A stretch of 64,000 nt of DNA from positions 1-64,000 of the forward strand of contig JACKPJ010000005.1 of NCBI GenBank assembly GCA_024233625.1, in the 5' to 3' direction. Origin of the DNA: Deltaproteobacteria bacterium. Its GTDB lineage: Bacteria > UBA10199 > DSSB01. Made by a program: the position numbers and the translations under genes. Shown here in pieces: positions 53,283 through 62,351 of this stretch. Position 1 is the first letter of the stretch. Each line of letters starts with the position of its first letter. Below the pieces are notes generated by a model. It saw only the letters and a program-made list of their open reading frames with translations, ran no database searches and was not told the origin of the DNA.

Positions 53283-53360
53283 ATAAAATTCCTTTTCTTC
53301 AGTTTTCTTCACTAAAATTTACTTGTCTTCTTGAGTTTCACTCTCGCAAAATTCAGATTC

Positions 53361-54611
53361 TTACATTTTCGCAATCACTTGCTGACCAAATTCGGAGCAT
53401 TTTAATTCCTTTGCACCTTCCATGAGTCGAGCAAAGTCATATGTCACTGTTTTAGCCGCAATGGCACCGTTCATGCCTTTAATGATCAAATCGGCGGCTT
53501 CTGTCCACCCCAAATGACGCAACATCATCTCTCCAGATAAAATCACAGAACCTGGATTGACTTTATCCAATCCTGCATACTTCGGCGCCGTTCCATGGGT
53601 TGCTTCAAAGATTGCATGACCCGTGTCATAATTGATATTGCCACCTGGAGCAATTCCAATTCCTCCAACACAGGCAGCTAAAGCATCACTAATGTAATCA
53701 CCATTTAAGTTGAGTGTCGCAATCACGCTATACTCGGCAGGTCTAGTCAGGATCTGCTGAAGCATCGCATCCGCAATAACATCTTTAATAATAATCTCTT
53801 TCCCATTTTTTGGACTTTTGATCACACACCAAGGGCCACCATCTAACTCAGTTGCTCCAAACTCATTCTTTGCACACTCATAGCCCCAATCACGGAAGGC
53901 TCCTTCAGTGAACTTCATGATATTTCCCTTATGGACGAGAGTCACACTCTCACGACCGTCATCAATAGCATACTGAATAGCTGCTTTGACTAAACGGTGA
54001 GTTCCCTCCTTAGAAACAGGTTTAATCCCAATACCCACTGTATCAGGAAAACGTATTTTTTTATAAAGTTCAGAAAAATTGCTTTTAAAAAGCTCTTTGA
54101 ATTTTTCGCAATCTTCACTTCCATTTTGGAACTCAATGCCTGCATAAATATCTTCGGAGTTTTCACGAAAAATCACCATATCCGTCAAATCAGGACGCTT
54201 GACAGGAGAAGGCACCCCTTCAAACCAACGAACCGGTCTTAAACAAGTATATAAATCTAAAATTTGTCTCAAAGCCACATTGAGAGAGCGAATTCCACCA
54301 CCGACGGGAGTTGTCAAAGGCCCTTTGATACCGACAAGATATTCCTTAAATGCGGTAAGAGTTTCTTCCGGAAGCCAATTACCTGTTTGATTAAAAGCTT
54401 TTTCACCTGCTAAAACTTCCATCCATACTAGTTTACGAGAACCTTGGTAAGCCTTCTCGACGGCTGCATCAAAAACCTTGACCGAAGCATTCCAAATATC
54501 TGGCCCCGTCCCATCTCCCTCAATAAATGGAATAATCGGTTGATCAGGAACCTGAATTTGGCCATTTTGGAATTGAATTTTTTTACCTTCTTGGGGTGGA
54601 TTCAATGACAT
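53361..54611 (-). CDS. icd: isocitrate dehydrogenase (NADP type)
   Basis: Oxidative decarboxylation of isocitrate to 2-oxoglutarate. The substrate loop G-G-G-I-R-S-L-N-V-A-L-R carries the Ser that is phosphorylated in E. coli. H-G-T-A-P-K-Y-A-G has the Lys-Tyr pair of NADP-dependent enzymes. D-A-M-L-Q-Q and N-L-N-G-D-Y-I-S-D are the metal-binding region. Start at ATG 54611 with AAAGGAA gives 416 residues. It is the first gene of the TCA cluster; 260 bases of mostly featureless AT-rich DNA lie upstream, shared with the divergent hydrolase. Confidence 0.98.
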   Translation of the reverse strand: MSLNPPQEGKKIQFQNGQIQVPDQPIIPFIEGDGTGPDIWNASVKVFDAAVEKAYQGSRKLVWMEVLAGEKAFNQTGNWLPEETLTAFKEYLVGIKGPLTTPVGGGIRSLNVALRQILDLYTCLRPVRWFEGVPSPVKRPDLTDMVIFRENSEDIYAGIEFQNGSEDCEKFKELFKSNFSELYKKIRFPDTVGIGIKPVSKEGTHRLVKAAIQYAIDDGRESVTLVHKGNIMKFTEGAFRDWGYECAKNEFGATELDGGPWCVIKSPKNGKEIIIKDVIADAMLQQILTRPAEYSVIATLNLNGDYISDALAACVGGIGIAPGGNINYDTGHAIFEATHGTAPKYAGLDKVNPGSVILSGEMMLRHLGWTEAADLIIKGMNGAIAAKTVTYDFARLMEGAKELKCSEFGQQVIAKM

Positions 54612-54846
54612 AGTAAAATTCCTTTGCAAAATTAATAGTAAAATTAAATAGTTGAATTGAGTCTGGATCTCGCATGCACAAAATTTGAAACAAAATCTAG
54701 ATGAATCAACATATTCATCTCATATACCTTAAATAAGGGCTAAAAATCTATAAAAAGCAGATGAGTTGTGTCAAGCAAACAGATAAAATATTCTTATTTT
54801 GTTTAGCAAGAAATCAATCAAGACTTAAAATAGAGTAGCTTTTCAA

Positions 54847-54861
54847 TGACACATTGAGTTA
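54847..54861. promoter_or_regulatory. dyad-like site TGACACATTGAGTTA near the hydrolase start
   Basis: It matches TGACTCATTGTGTCA (28877) at 12 of 15 positions and lies 10 bases before ATG 54872. A second TGTGTCA half-site is at 54767-54773. Candidate regulator site only. Confidence 0.3.
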
Positions 54862-54871
54862 AAATGAATTT

Positions 54872-55600
54872 ATGCAGGACATTAGCATTCCCTCGATGTT
54901 TAATTTGCTCCGTCAACCCCTTGGCTTTTTAGAGCTCACACGGCTAATAAAAAATTATTCAGAGCTGATTAAATTACCTAAAGGAAATAAAGAAGTTGTA
55001 TTGGTTTGGCCTGGTTTTGGTACAGGAGACCAATTTACCAGTTTACTTCGCTTATATCTGAAAAAACTCAATTATCAAGTACATGGCTGGGGCCTCGGAT
55101 TTAATCACGGAAATGCCCATACCCTTTTCCCTAAAGTTCAAAAACAAGTCGAACACTGGGCTCACAAGAGCGGCCAAGCCATCAGTATTATCGGTTGGAG
55201 TTTGGGTGGATTTATGGCACGAGAAATTGCCCGAGATAACCCCGACAAGGTCAAGCAAGTCATTACCTTGGGCAGCCCAGTGGTAGGCGGACCAAAATAC
55301 TCCGCCCTGTCTCATATTTATCGCTGGATGGGTCATGACTTAGATGATATCGAAAAAAACATCGATAAAAGAAACGAAAAATTAATACAAGTTCCTGTCA
55401 CAGCGATCTATTCAAAATCTGATGGAGTACTAGCTTGGCAAATCTGTGTGGATACTTTGCACAAACACGTCATCCATCATGAAGTCAAAACCTCACATCT
55501 CGGCTTGGGATTCGCCCCTGAAGTTTATCAAATAATTGCTGAAACTTTGGCAAAGAAAAGACAATCCCAAAAAAAGAAAAAAAGTTCTAACAAAAATTAG
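54872..55600 (+). CDS. alpha/beta hydrolase (lipase/esterase-like)
   Basis: 242 residues, no signal peptide. The nucleophile elbow is G-W-S-L-G-G with Ser110, the acid is probably Asp184 (SKSDGV) and the general base His209 (TSHLGLG). The oxyanion region is W-P-G-F-G-T-G-D. It resembles bacterial lipases/acylhydrolases and DUF676-like esterases. The highly basic C-terminus (KKRQSQKKKKSSNKN) may bind membranes or nucleic acid. It is divergent from icd. The substrate is unknown. Confidence 0.85.
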   Translation: MQDISIPSMFNLLRQPLGFLELTRLIKNYSELIKLPKGNKEVVLVWPGFGTGDQFTSLLRLYLKKLNYQVHGWGLGFNHGNAHTLFPKVQKQVEHWAHKSGQAISIIGWSLGGFMAREIARDNPDKVKQVITLGSPVVGGPKYSALSHIYRWMGHDLDDIEKNIDKRNEKLIQVPVTAIYSKSDGVLAWQICVDTLHKHVIHHEVKTSHLGLGFAPEVYQIIAETLAKKRQSQKKKKSSNKN

Positions 55601-55753
55601 AACTTAAAAAAATTTCTCACACGCCAACTAACCGTGACCCTGCAGGCAAAGGAATCTTAGTTTTTTTTAGATAAGATTAGGATTTTTTATTTAATGAAAT
55701 AGAAAATTTTTGATAGATCTCAACAAAATTTTACCATTTAAAGGAGAAGCCAA

Positions 55754-56110
55754 GTGATTAAATTTTACGGATACAATAAATGCTCAACCTGTCGAAATGC
55801 TAAAAAGTGGCTGAAAAAAAATCAAATACCCTTTACAGAAATCGATATTACCACAAACCCTCCTTCGCAATCAGCTCTTCAAAAAATAATCAAACAAAGC
55901 AACTTAGAGCTTAAAAATTTCCTTAATCAAAGTGGCATTCAATACCGTGAACTCAATATGAAAGAAAAAGTCAAAACTCTCTCTCAAAAAGAAATTATTC
56001 AAATGATGGCAAACGAAGGACGCCTCATCAAAAGACCGATTGTTACTGATGGCCAAAAAATTTCCGTTGGTTTCAAGGAAGAAGATTTTAAAAATATATG
56101 GCTAGATTAA
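55754..56110 (+). CDS. ArsC/Spx-family protein (GTG start)
   Basis: 118 residues with a thioredoxin-like fold. The N-terminus is F-Y-G-Y-N-K-C-S-T-C-R-N-A-K-K-W-L with a C-x-x-C redox pair, and the C-terminal R-P-I-V is the conserved Pro loop. It is the YffB/Spx type rather than classical arsenate reductase. It may reduce a disulfide or regulate RNA polymerase; the sequence does not decide. Start is GTG 55754 with AAAGGAGAA upstream. Confidence 0.85.
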   Translation: MIKFYGYNKCSTCRNAKKWLKKNQIPFTEIDITTNPPSQSALQKIIKQSNLELKNFLNQSGIQYRELNMKEKVKTLSQKEIIQMMANEGRLIKRPIVTDGQKISVGFKEEDFKNIWLD

Positions 56111-56147
56111 TTTACGCAGCATAGTATCTTTATTTGTATAAATTAAA

Positions 56148-58049
56148 TTATGGCAAAGGTGGTAAAGGCGGTAATTTCTCAGTAGGCATCGTTGGTGCAG
56201 GCTCTGGATTAGAGCTAGGCATAGTAGGAGGTGCTGGCGGAGGAAGATCCATCGGTGGCAATGATTTAACATCTTCTTTTTTTATATCATTATCTAAATT
56301 GTCAGACGAGACATTTGTCTCGCTTTCTTTTAACTGATCACCTGCTCCCTCAGAAGTTCTTTCTTTTTTAAGGTCCAAATTTTGTCTAAAGCCTACTTTT
56401 TCCTCTGCAGCTTCTGATTTTACTATTGCCATTTGCACCAAGGGGGCTTCCAGACTCAACTGATGCAAAACTTTTTGCTCCTTCCAAAAAGCTGCAAAAT
56501 TATCTTGCTCCTGGGTATAAGGTGAGTAATTTTTTTCAACATCCGCTCTCCATGCTTGAATCCAAATTAATATACTGCCTCCCTTTTCATTGAATGGAGA
56601 TCTCGCCAAGGGAAAAACTTCTAAAAGATTTTGATCTTCTGCAACAAAAGCATCTTGCAAAGGTGGTTCTGAGAGAAATTCAGTTTGCTTTGGAGATCTG
56701 AAATGAGCACCTGCAATAACTAATGTGCGAAAGGAGTCTAAATCAATGGATTCCGTTTTGCTTGTATTAGATTTATTGAGCAAATATTGTCGTGCAATCT
56801 TTTTTATGTTTTTCTCAGGCAAATCAATAGGAGCTCGAATTTCTTTCACAAGCCAATCTCCATAACGCATTAAAAAATCATCATAGCTAGCGTAAGGCTT
56901 GAATTCCTGAGTAGTCGCCTCTCTTGAACCCTCATTGACTAAGTCTTGCATACTTTTGATATTTTCGGCATTTTCTGGATCCTGCAAAGCCACGTCCATT
57001 CCTGTACTTTGAAATAAAGGAATCCCAACTCGCAATCGCTGCATCATGGGTAAAGAAAAAAACAAAGGATTACTGTCATGAATGACAATAAAAACACCTT
57101 GAGAGTACAAATAACGTAATAAAAGAACCATTTCTTTAAAAGCTACAGGAGCCTTCTCCCCTGCCAAGCTTTCCTCCCAAATTTGGTGAATCTCACGTAA
57201 GCTCTTACCTCGATAGGACTGTGCTGAGAAAAAATTTGCCCAGTGTTGACCATAAACAGCTTTGAGTTTTTCGTAATAGTCTGTGATTTTTATTTCCGAG
57301 GCTTCATCTTTTCCCTTCCTATTTTTGGCTTTTTCGTTACCTACAGAGTCTAAAGATTGTTCTGCGTTTTCTTCAACTGCAGGAGAAAAAAATCCTAAAT
57401 GTTCAAGCTTACCTTTTTCCCATTTCATCTTTTCTAAAGACATTAATTGATAAAAAATATTTTCACTTAAATGACTCGGCCAAAGACTGCCTTCACCAGA
57501 AAAAATTGCAACTTGATCAGACAAATTCGACTGCAACTTTAATTGGCCTAAATACTGACAAATCTGAATATAATTAGATTCTGTCCAATTCTCTTGAGGC
57601 ATGACAGAAGCACAATCAAAAGCAATCACTTCTGTCCAGCACTGGCCTTGATTATCTTTAAATGCACATTCTGAATTGTTTTGATCTTGAACTTTTGCAA
57701 AATGAATTGAGACATACTTAAGAGGTTTACCTGACTCGACTTGCTGTTGAACAAGCTGCATAATTTGGAACAAATATTTTTTATCTTGAATACCAAATCT
57801 CTTGATCAAGTCTTCTTCATCTAGTTTATCTGTCTCAGGAGGATTCTTGGCAATTTCTTCAACTGCAATACCATTAATTTTCATTCCACTTAATTGAGAT
57901 AAAGCAAGAGAAATTTTTGGAATGGGCTTTTCTTCAGGCTCTTTGACTTCTTTTTTACCTCCACAAGAAAAAGATAAAAAAGGTAAGAAAAGAAAAATAA
58001 GTAATATATAAATTTTACTTTTTAAAAAAAAATTATTTTTATGAAACAT
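56148..58049 (-). CDS. large hypothetical lipoprotein with Pro-rich C-terminus
   Basis: 633 residues. A signal of about 29 residues ends at F-S-C (lipobox L-S-F-S-C). A charged linker follows, then a globular region of about 480 residues with no motif known to me (segments such as YVSIHFAKVQ, VFIVIHDSNPLFF and LVIAGAHFRSPKQTEFL are predicted strands). The last 45 residues are Pro-rich (LPPMDLPPPAPPTMP...LPPLPPLP), a likely extended linker or peptidoglycan/protein-binding tail. It is alone on its strand, with 240 bases upstream that contain the 58118-58264 multi-hairpin element. No function is assigned. Confidence 0.7.
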   Translation of the reverse strand: MFHKNNFFLKSKIYILLIFLFLPFLSFSCGGKKEVKEPEEKPIPKISLALSQLSGMKINGIAVEEIAKNPPETDKLDEEDLIKRFGIQDKKYLFQIMQLVQQQVESGKPLKYVSIHFAKVQDQNNSECAFKDNQGQCWTEVIAFDCASVMPQENWTESNYIQICQYLGQLKLQSNLSDQVAIFSGEGSLWPSHLSENIFYQLMSLEKMKWEKGKLEHLGFFSPAVEENAEQSLDSVGNEKAKNRKGKDEASEIKITDYYEKLKAVYGQHWANFFSAQSYRGKSLREIHQIWEESLAGEKAPVAFKEMVLLLRYLYSQGVFIVIHDSNPLFFSLPMMQRLRVGIPLFQSTGMDVALQDPENAENIKSMQDLVNEGSREATTQEFKPYASYDDFLMRYGDWLVKEIRAPIDLPEKNIKKIARQYLLNKSNTSKTESIDLDSFRTLVIAGAHFRSPKQTEFLSEPPLQDAFVAEDQNLLEVFPLARSPFNEKGGSILIWIQAWRADVEKNYSPYTQEQDNFAAFWKEQKVLHQLSLEAPLVQMAIVKSEAAEEKVGFRQNLDLKKERTSEGAGDQLKESETNVSSDNLDNDIKKEDVKSLPPMDLPPPAPPTMPSSNPEPAPTMPTEKLPPLPPLP

Positions 58050-58117
58050 GCAAATCCTCCCCCATGGGAATAAAAAAACACTTACCCGCTCAACAAATTA
58101 AGCTTAATAGAAGAAAG

Positions 58118-58264
58118 GCCTATTGAAAAATAGCTTTCTAAAGCGGCTTTGATGAAATTTTTATTTTTGAGAGCAATCACACAACAATAATTTCATCAGC
58201 CTGGCCCAGCGGCGGCGCTTGAGCTGCGGGCCAGAAAGCGAGAGAAAGTTATTTTTCAATAGGC
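58118..58264. repeat. 147-bp multi-hairpin element bounded by a 22-bp imperfect inverted repeat
   Basis: The ends GCCTATTGAAAAATAGCTTT... (58118-58139) and ...AAAGTTATTTTTCAATAGGC (58243-58264) are inverted copies with one mismatch. Inside, GGCTTTGATGAAATT (58145-58159) pairs with AATTTCATCAGCC (58189-58201), and CTGGCCCAGC pairs with GCTGCGGGCCAG (58201-58234). The result is a closing stem with two inner hairpins, like a compact three-way junction. There is no ORF. The short direct repeat AAGAAA flanks it (58111, 58267). It may be a structured RNA or a small mobile element. Confidence 0.75.
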
Positions 58265-58289
58265 TCAAGAAATATAAACTGATTTCATC

Positions 58290-58808
58290 CTAGGGAGTCA
58301 ATTGAAAAGCTTGAAAAAAAACTTGTCTTAATTTTTCTTTAGGCAACTCAGCTACCACAGTATAAAGTTTTTTATCTTTGAGGAAAAAGCGAACTTTACC
58401 TTCTATTCCAGACTTTTTTTTGTAATGCAACTCACGTCCTTCAACTTGTTTGAGAGAAACTTTTTGAAAGGATAACTCTTTTGCATTTGCATCTTTTAAA
58501 AAGGCTTTTTTCGCTTTTTCATAAATACTACTCGAACTGCTAAAAACAGTGGCAATTTCAGGAATCTCGCTAACATCAATTGCCCATTCACTCGTTTTGT
58601 TTTTTACAAAAAATTTTTTATGAGGAACATTGCCAACAAAGGTTTTTTCAATTAGCCTGACCTGTTGAGGTTTTTGAGGAAAGTAGGCTATAAAGCCTTC
58701 ATGTTTACTTTGAAAAGTGAGAGAAAAAACTGAAGAAGGAAGCAGAATAATTGCGAAAACAACACATCTCAATATTTTAATATTTTTTTTTAACTGCGTT
58801 CTATACAT
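58290..58808 (-). CDS. small exported protein, PsbP/DUF1795-like
   Basis: 172 residues with a signal peptide near residues 9-30 (ILRCVVFAIILLPSSVFS). The mature part starts with 'KHEGFIAYFPQKPQQV', as in the PsbP/DUF1795 fold, followed by alternating strands and one long helix (S-S-I-Y-E-K-A-K-K-A-F-L-K-D) and a C-terminal strand-helix F-F-Q-A-F-Q-L-T-P. It is similar in layout to the protein at 17096-17665. It follows the YceI lipoprotein by 73 bases on the same strand, so it may share its transcript. Function unknown. Confidence 0.65.
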   Translation of the reverse strand: MYRTQLKKNIKILRCVVFAIILLPSSVFSLTFQSKHEGFIAYFPQKPQQVRLIEKTFVGNVPHKKFFVKNKTSEWAIDVSEIPEIATVFSSSSSIYEKAKKAFLKDANAKELSFQKVSLKQVEGRELHYKKKSGIEGKVRFFLKDKKLYTVVAELPKEKLRQVFFQAFQLTP

Positions 58809-58881
58809 ACATATGATTTAACGAGATCAAAAACTTCTCCGATCTAAATACTTTAGTATTTAGAATAACACAGCTAAACGA

Positions 58882-59583
58882 TTAGGAACACTCTTTTTGA
58901 TATTTTGCACTAATTTTAAGCCCGACTTCTTCCCATGTTTTTGAAACCCCATCTTCACCCGTATGCAAACTTTTACAAGCTTCATGAATAGAATCAAAGG
59001 CAGCTTTTAATTTAAAATCTTCCATCGTAAACTTGCCTTCAGCGTTAAAATTGTTTTCTGCATCAATTTGATATTTCATCGGAATGCTATAGGAAACATT
59101 ATTCATATTGATCTTAAAAACTATATCACCCGATTTTTCATCTCCGGAAAAACTTTCAACTTCTCCATTAATTAAGAACGCAGGAGTAAATTTCTGAAAA
59201 AAGTATTCTCGAATGGTCGCATTACGACCTGCATTGTTGGACTCGACTGAGGAAGCATCAATTTCAACTTTTAAGCCTTTAACAAGGGTCTCTAAATCAG
59301 CAGCAGACTTAGAACCTTTGATCTCATAAGTATTAAAAGTCCCCATTACAGGTGCTTTTTCGGTATATTTATAAGCTATCCATTGAATTTGGATATCTTT
59401 AGGATCAACTGCGTAGTGACAAGCAGCTTCTGAACTTCCCTCTTCAACAGCTTTTGTCACGGACGACTGAGAGGCATTCTCAGAAATTTGTTTTTCACTC
59501 TTGCAAGCAGAAAAAACCACCAAAGGACTTAATAAAAATAAACCTAAGTACAAGTGAACTCGCTTAAAATTAAATTGCTTCAT
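58882..59583 (-). CDS. YceI-family lipoprotein
   Basis: 233 residues. Lipobox F-S-A-C, a Ser/Glu linker, then a YceI-like lipocalin barrel: I-Q-W-I-A-Y-K-Y-T, V-M-G-T-F-N-T-Y, a V-E-I-D-A-S-S-V-E-S-N-N-A-G-R-N segment followed by R-E-Y-F-F-Q-K-F, the usual order of YceI blocks, and the late strands M-E-D-F-K-L-K. YceI proteins bind polyisoprenoids or amphiphiles in the periplasm. Here it is probably membrane-anchored. Clear but not close match. Confidence 0.82.
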   Translation of the reverse strand: MKQFNFKRVHLYLGLFLLSPLVVFSACKSEKQISENASQSSVTKAVEEGSSEAACHYAVDPKDIQIQWIAYKYTEKAPVMGTFNTYEIKGSKSAADLETLVKGLKVEIDASSVESNNAGRNATIREYFFQKFTPAFLINGEVESFSGDEKSGDIVFKINMNNVSYSIPMKYQIDAENNFNAEGKFTMEDFKLKAAFDSIHEACKSLHTGEDGVSKTWEEVGLKISAKYQKECS

Positions 59584-59667
59584 AAAAGCTTCCTTTTTTT
59601 CAACACTCTCATATTTTTGAAAACTAGATTGCGCGATGACATCAGATAATGCAATAAAAAATTTAAC

Positions 59668-60024
59668 ATGGAAAAAAAATTAGGGATTCTTCTCTTACTG
59701 TGGAGAGGTATGAAAAAACGCTGTCCTCGCTGCGGAAAAGGTAAACTTTATGAAGCTTGGTATCGATTGCAAAAAAATTGTTCTCAATGTGGTTATCTTT
59801 ATTATCGTGATCCGATAGATATTTTATCCTTCATGTATATGAGCACGGCGCTCTTAACAGGTTTATTTATCTTATTGATGTTCTCTTTAACACCCTCTAA
59901 TCTAGCTTTAGGCAGAGTCCTTATCGGTATTTTAGGTTTTTTTACTATTGTAGGAACTCTTCCACAACGCAAAGGAATTGCCATCGCAATCGAATACTGG
60001 ACGCGAACTCATTTAGAAGAATGA
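59668..60024 (+). CDS. DUF983 membrane protein
   Basis: 118 residues. The zinc-finger-like N-terminus C-P-R-C-G-K-G-K-L...C-S-Q-C-G and the following Y-Y-R-D-P-I-D-I-L-S-F are DUF983 hallmarks. Two membrane helices follow (about 56-75 and 84-103). Some relatives are linked to cytochrome oxidase assembly, but the role here is unknown. It is convergent with nfuA (8 bases between stops). Confidence 0.9.
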   Translation: MEKKLGILLLLWRGMKKRCPRCGKGKLYEAWYRLQKNCSQCGYLYYRDPIDILSFMYMSTALLTGLFILLMFSLTPSNLALGRVLIGILGFFTIVGTLPQRKGIAIAIEYWTRTHLEE

Positions 60025-60032
60025 ACGTTTGT

Positions 60033-60620
60033 CTATTTGAAAAAAGGATTCGCACCTGCAGTATGATCGGTATGATCAGCTACCCCCTTAATTTGAGGAA
60101 ATGCTTGTTTAAGACGCTGCTCAATACCTTGTTTAACGGTCACATCAATCTGACTACAGCCTTGACACCCACCTCCAAAACGTAAGTACACAACGTTGTC
60201 TTCAATAGTTAGTAGCTCAGCTCTTCCCCCATGCATAGCTAATCCAGGGTTAATTTCGTTGTTCAGTAAATTTTGCACCTGAACCACTAGAGGATTGCTG
60301 TTATCGAGCGGTGCGAAACCCTGGGCTTCTTCGACTTCTTTTGTCAAAAATTGATCTTGATCAAAGTCAAGGATGACATTTTGGAATAAACTTTGCTCCT
60401 CTTTTGTGACAATGACCAAAAAACCTTCGTGTTCAACAAAAAAGTGAGTATTGGGATCACGTAAGGGTTCTTCTTCAACCTGCAATTGATTTAATTCGAC
60501 GGTTTTTACTTGAACCGTTTGACCATCCTCTTTTTTTAGAAAAATTCCTTGTAAGCTAGAATCCTTTCCCGCTGTCAGTTGATTAAGCTTCCCTTTTGCT
60601 GTTTCACTAAAACTTAACAT
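60033..60620 (-). CDS. nfuA: Fe-S biogenesis protein NfuA
   Basis: 195 residues in two parts. The N-terminal domain (1-105) has the A-type (IscA/HesB-like) fold without its cysteines. The C-terminal NifU domain has G-L-A-M-H-G-G and R-F-G-G-G-C-Q-G-C-S-Q-I-D-V-T, where the C-x-x-C carries a [4Fe-4S] cluster for delivery to apoproteins. It is a complete protein. Single gene on its strand between DUF983 and glpG. Confidence 0.93.
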   Translation of the reverse strand: MLSFSETAKGKLNQLTAGKDSSLQGIFLKKEDGQTVQVKTVELNQLQVEEEPLRDPNTHFFVEHEGFLVIVTKEEQSLFQNVILDFDQDQFLTKEVEEAQGFAPLDNSNPLVVQVQNLLNNEINPGLAMHGGRAELLTIEDNVVYLRFGGGCQGCSQIDVTVKQGIEQRLKQAFPQIKGVADHTDHTAGANPFFK

Positions 60621-60718
60621 ATTTTCTTCCTTTATGATTAATCTACACTATAGCCTTTTAACTTTTCTTTAGTAAATGATATTATTATTTATTAAAATAT
60701 TTTCTCTTAATATATAGG

Positions 60719-61573
60719 CTAGGATTTTGAAAAAAGCCGACTAGCTAAATATCCCCAAAGCATTCCTCCCACTAAACCCACTCCATGGGCTGCATTGGCC
60801 ACGTGTTCAATGATCCCAACTAAACAAACGAAAAACCAAATGATCATCATATTGACAGTTGAAGGATGCAAAAAATAACCACTACCAGGGTCAAATTTTC
60901 CTCTGATCCAGATATACCCCAATAAGCCGTATACCACCCCCGACATTCCTCCAAAATTTGTCCCACTAAAGAAGTATTGGGCAATATTCGAAGCAATTGC
61001 AATCACTAAAACAAAGATCGCTAAAAACCAAGGACTTTGCTTGTTTTCGACCATGGAACCCAAGTCTCTAAGCCACAACATATTAAAGACTAAATGGAGG
61101 ATCCCAAAATGAATAAAAATGGGCGTCACCAAACGCCATATTTGACCTTCTCTAATATATGGGAAAAAAGTGACTAAATGCTGAATCAATGCCTTATCGC
61201 TCCCAAGGTCCGAAATTAAAGCGACGACGACAGAAATTCCGATAAGAGACCAAGTTAAATAAGCAGTCTGCGCACTTTGTCGATGCCATTGAGTACGAAC
61301 ATCGACAAATTTATTCCTTGTACGCTTTTCTTCTCGATCCTCTTGACGCAGCTTGATTCGAGCTTCGGTCGCTTTATCAAAGCGTTTATCTTGAGGACTT
61401 TGATAGAAGTCATCCAGTATTTTTTGAGCCGCATCTATTTTGTCATCATCATAAATCCATAAATGCCACTCTTGACCCTCTTGCCGCAGTTGATTATCAA
61501 TTTTCTGAGTATATAGATATTCGCCGATTTTTTTTGCTTTAGAATAATTTGAAAAAGTCGCAATCTGTCTCAT
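60719..61573 (-). CDS. glpG: rhomboid protease (GlpG type)
   Basis: 284 residues. The soluble N-terminal domain (1-100) resembles that of GlpG, starting M-R-Q-I-A-T-F-S-N-Y and ending in a charged linker. Six membrane helices follow. The catalytic pair is Ser211 in G-G-M-S-G-V-V-Y-G and His263 in the last helix (N-A-A-H-G-V-G); H-x-x-x-N is at His160...Asn164. E. coli GlpG uses Ser201 and His254, so spacing is conserved. It is a candidate processor of transmembrane proteins such as the C-terminal helix of the TSP3 surface protein. It lies 4 bases downstream of the following coiled-coil gene. Confidence 0.94.
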   Translation of the reverse strand: MRQIATFSNYSKAKKIGEYLYTQKIDNQLRQEGQEWHLWIYDDDKIDAAQKILDDFYQSPQDKRFDKATEARIKLRQEDREEKRTRNKFVDVRTQWHRQSAQTAYLTWSLIGISVVVALISDLGSDKALIQHLVTFFPYIREGQIWRLVTPIFIHFGILHLVFNMLWLRDLGSMVENKQSPWFLAIFVLVIAIASNIAQYFFSGTNFGGMSGVVYGLLGYIWIRGKFDPGSGYFLHPSTVNMMIIWFFVCLVGIIEHVANAAHGVGLVGGMLWGYLASRLFSKS

Positions 61574-61577
61574 GATC

Positions 61578-62351
61578 CTAATAATTTACTCGCCAAGGTT
61601 CATCACTGCGACTCCAAATATCATAATAACTATTGATTGCATTATAACGAGCAGCTTCAAATCCAGGAACAAAGCGACTTAAGGCTTTTTGATCTTGAAG
61701 TTTTCCTAAGATAACCTGTTTATGAGTAATGATAATATCACTCTTGATCTGATTCAGTTCGAGGGTTTTAATAGGTCCTGAAGTTTGAATTTCGGTGATA
61801 TAATCAATGGCTTGCTCCAAATAAAGAGCAGCATTTTGATAATCCTTACCTGCAATGAGATCAGAGGCATTATTTAATGCTATCTCTGCTGCTGTAATCT
61901 TTAATACGGGGCTATCCGCATCTTCTAGGGCTTGCGCTCGACGGTAAGCCTGAGCCAGTGAGTTTAAAGCTTCCTCTTTATTTGCCTTCATCAAGGCACG
62001 ATTGGCATTTCTTAAATCAGATTCTAATTGAGACATAAATTTCTTCAGTGAAGTCAAAGAACGCTGTCCAGAAACATCGCGCTCGGCTTGATCCAGATTT
62101 TTCTTCATCTCTAAAAGCAAGCGTCGCGCCTCAACGTAATTGCCTTTTTTAGTTATTTCAGCCAACTTTTGTAGATTATCGATGAGGCTTTTTAATCTTT
62201 GCCCCAGGTCTTCTTCAATTTGTACTAAACGTTTTGTCTCGGTTCCTAAACTCACATCTTTATCAAAAGTTTGGGATTGAAGAGATGGTCCACTATAAAT
62301 GAATAATAATAAAACTTGGCCTATCAAAATTCGAAAAGAAATTGACTTCAT
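61578..62351 (-). CDS. secreted coiled-coil protein of unknown function
   Basis: 257 residues. The signal peptide is about 1-26 (I-L-I-G-Q-V-L-L-L-F-I-Y-S-G-P-S-L-Q-S-Q). The mature part is almost all helix, with TPR-like helical pairs (residues about 60-190, e.g. N-A-S-D-L-I-A-G-K-D-Y-Q-N-A-A-L-Y-L-E-Q-A) and a short conserved-looking C-terminus (S-R-S-D-E-P-W-R-V-N-Y). It overlaps the glpG transcript with a 4-base gap, so the two are probably cotranscribed. No enzymatic motif. Confidence 0.75.
   Translation of the reverse strand: MKSISFRILIGQVLLLFIYSGPSLQSQTFDKDVSLGTETKRLVQIEEDLGQRLKSLIDNLQKLAEITKKGNYVEARRLLLEMKKNLDQAERDVSGQRSLTSLKKFMSQLESDLRNANRALMKANKEEALNSLAQAYRRAQALEDADSPVLKITAAEIALNNASDLIAGKDYQNAALYLEQAIDYITEIQTSGPIKTLELNQIKSDIIITHKQVILGKLQDQKALSRFVPGFEAARYNAINSYYDIWSRSDEPWRVNY

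Noticed and set aside
58118..58264. Integron attC site
   Set aside because: The element has large inverted repeats, but the conserved R box (GTTRRRY) is absent at the ends, and no integrase or cassette array is near.
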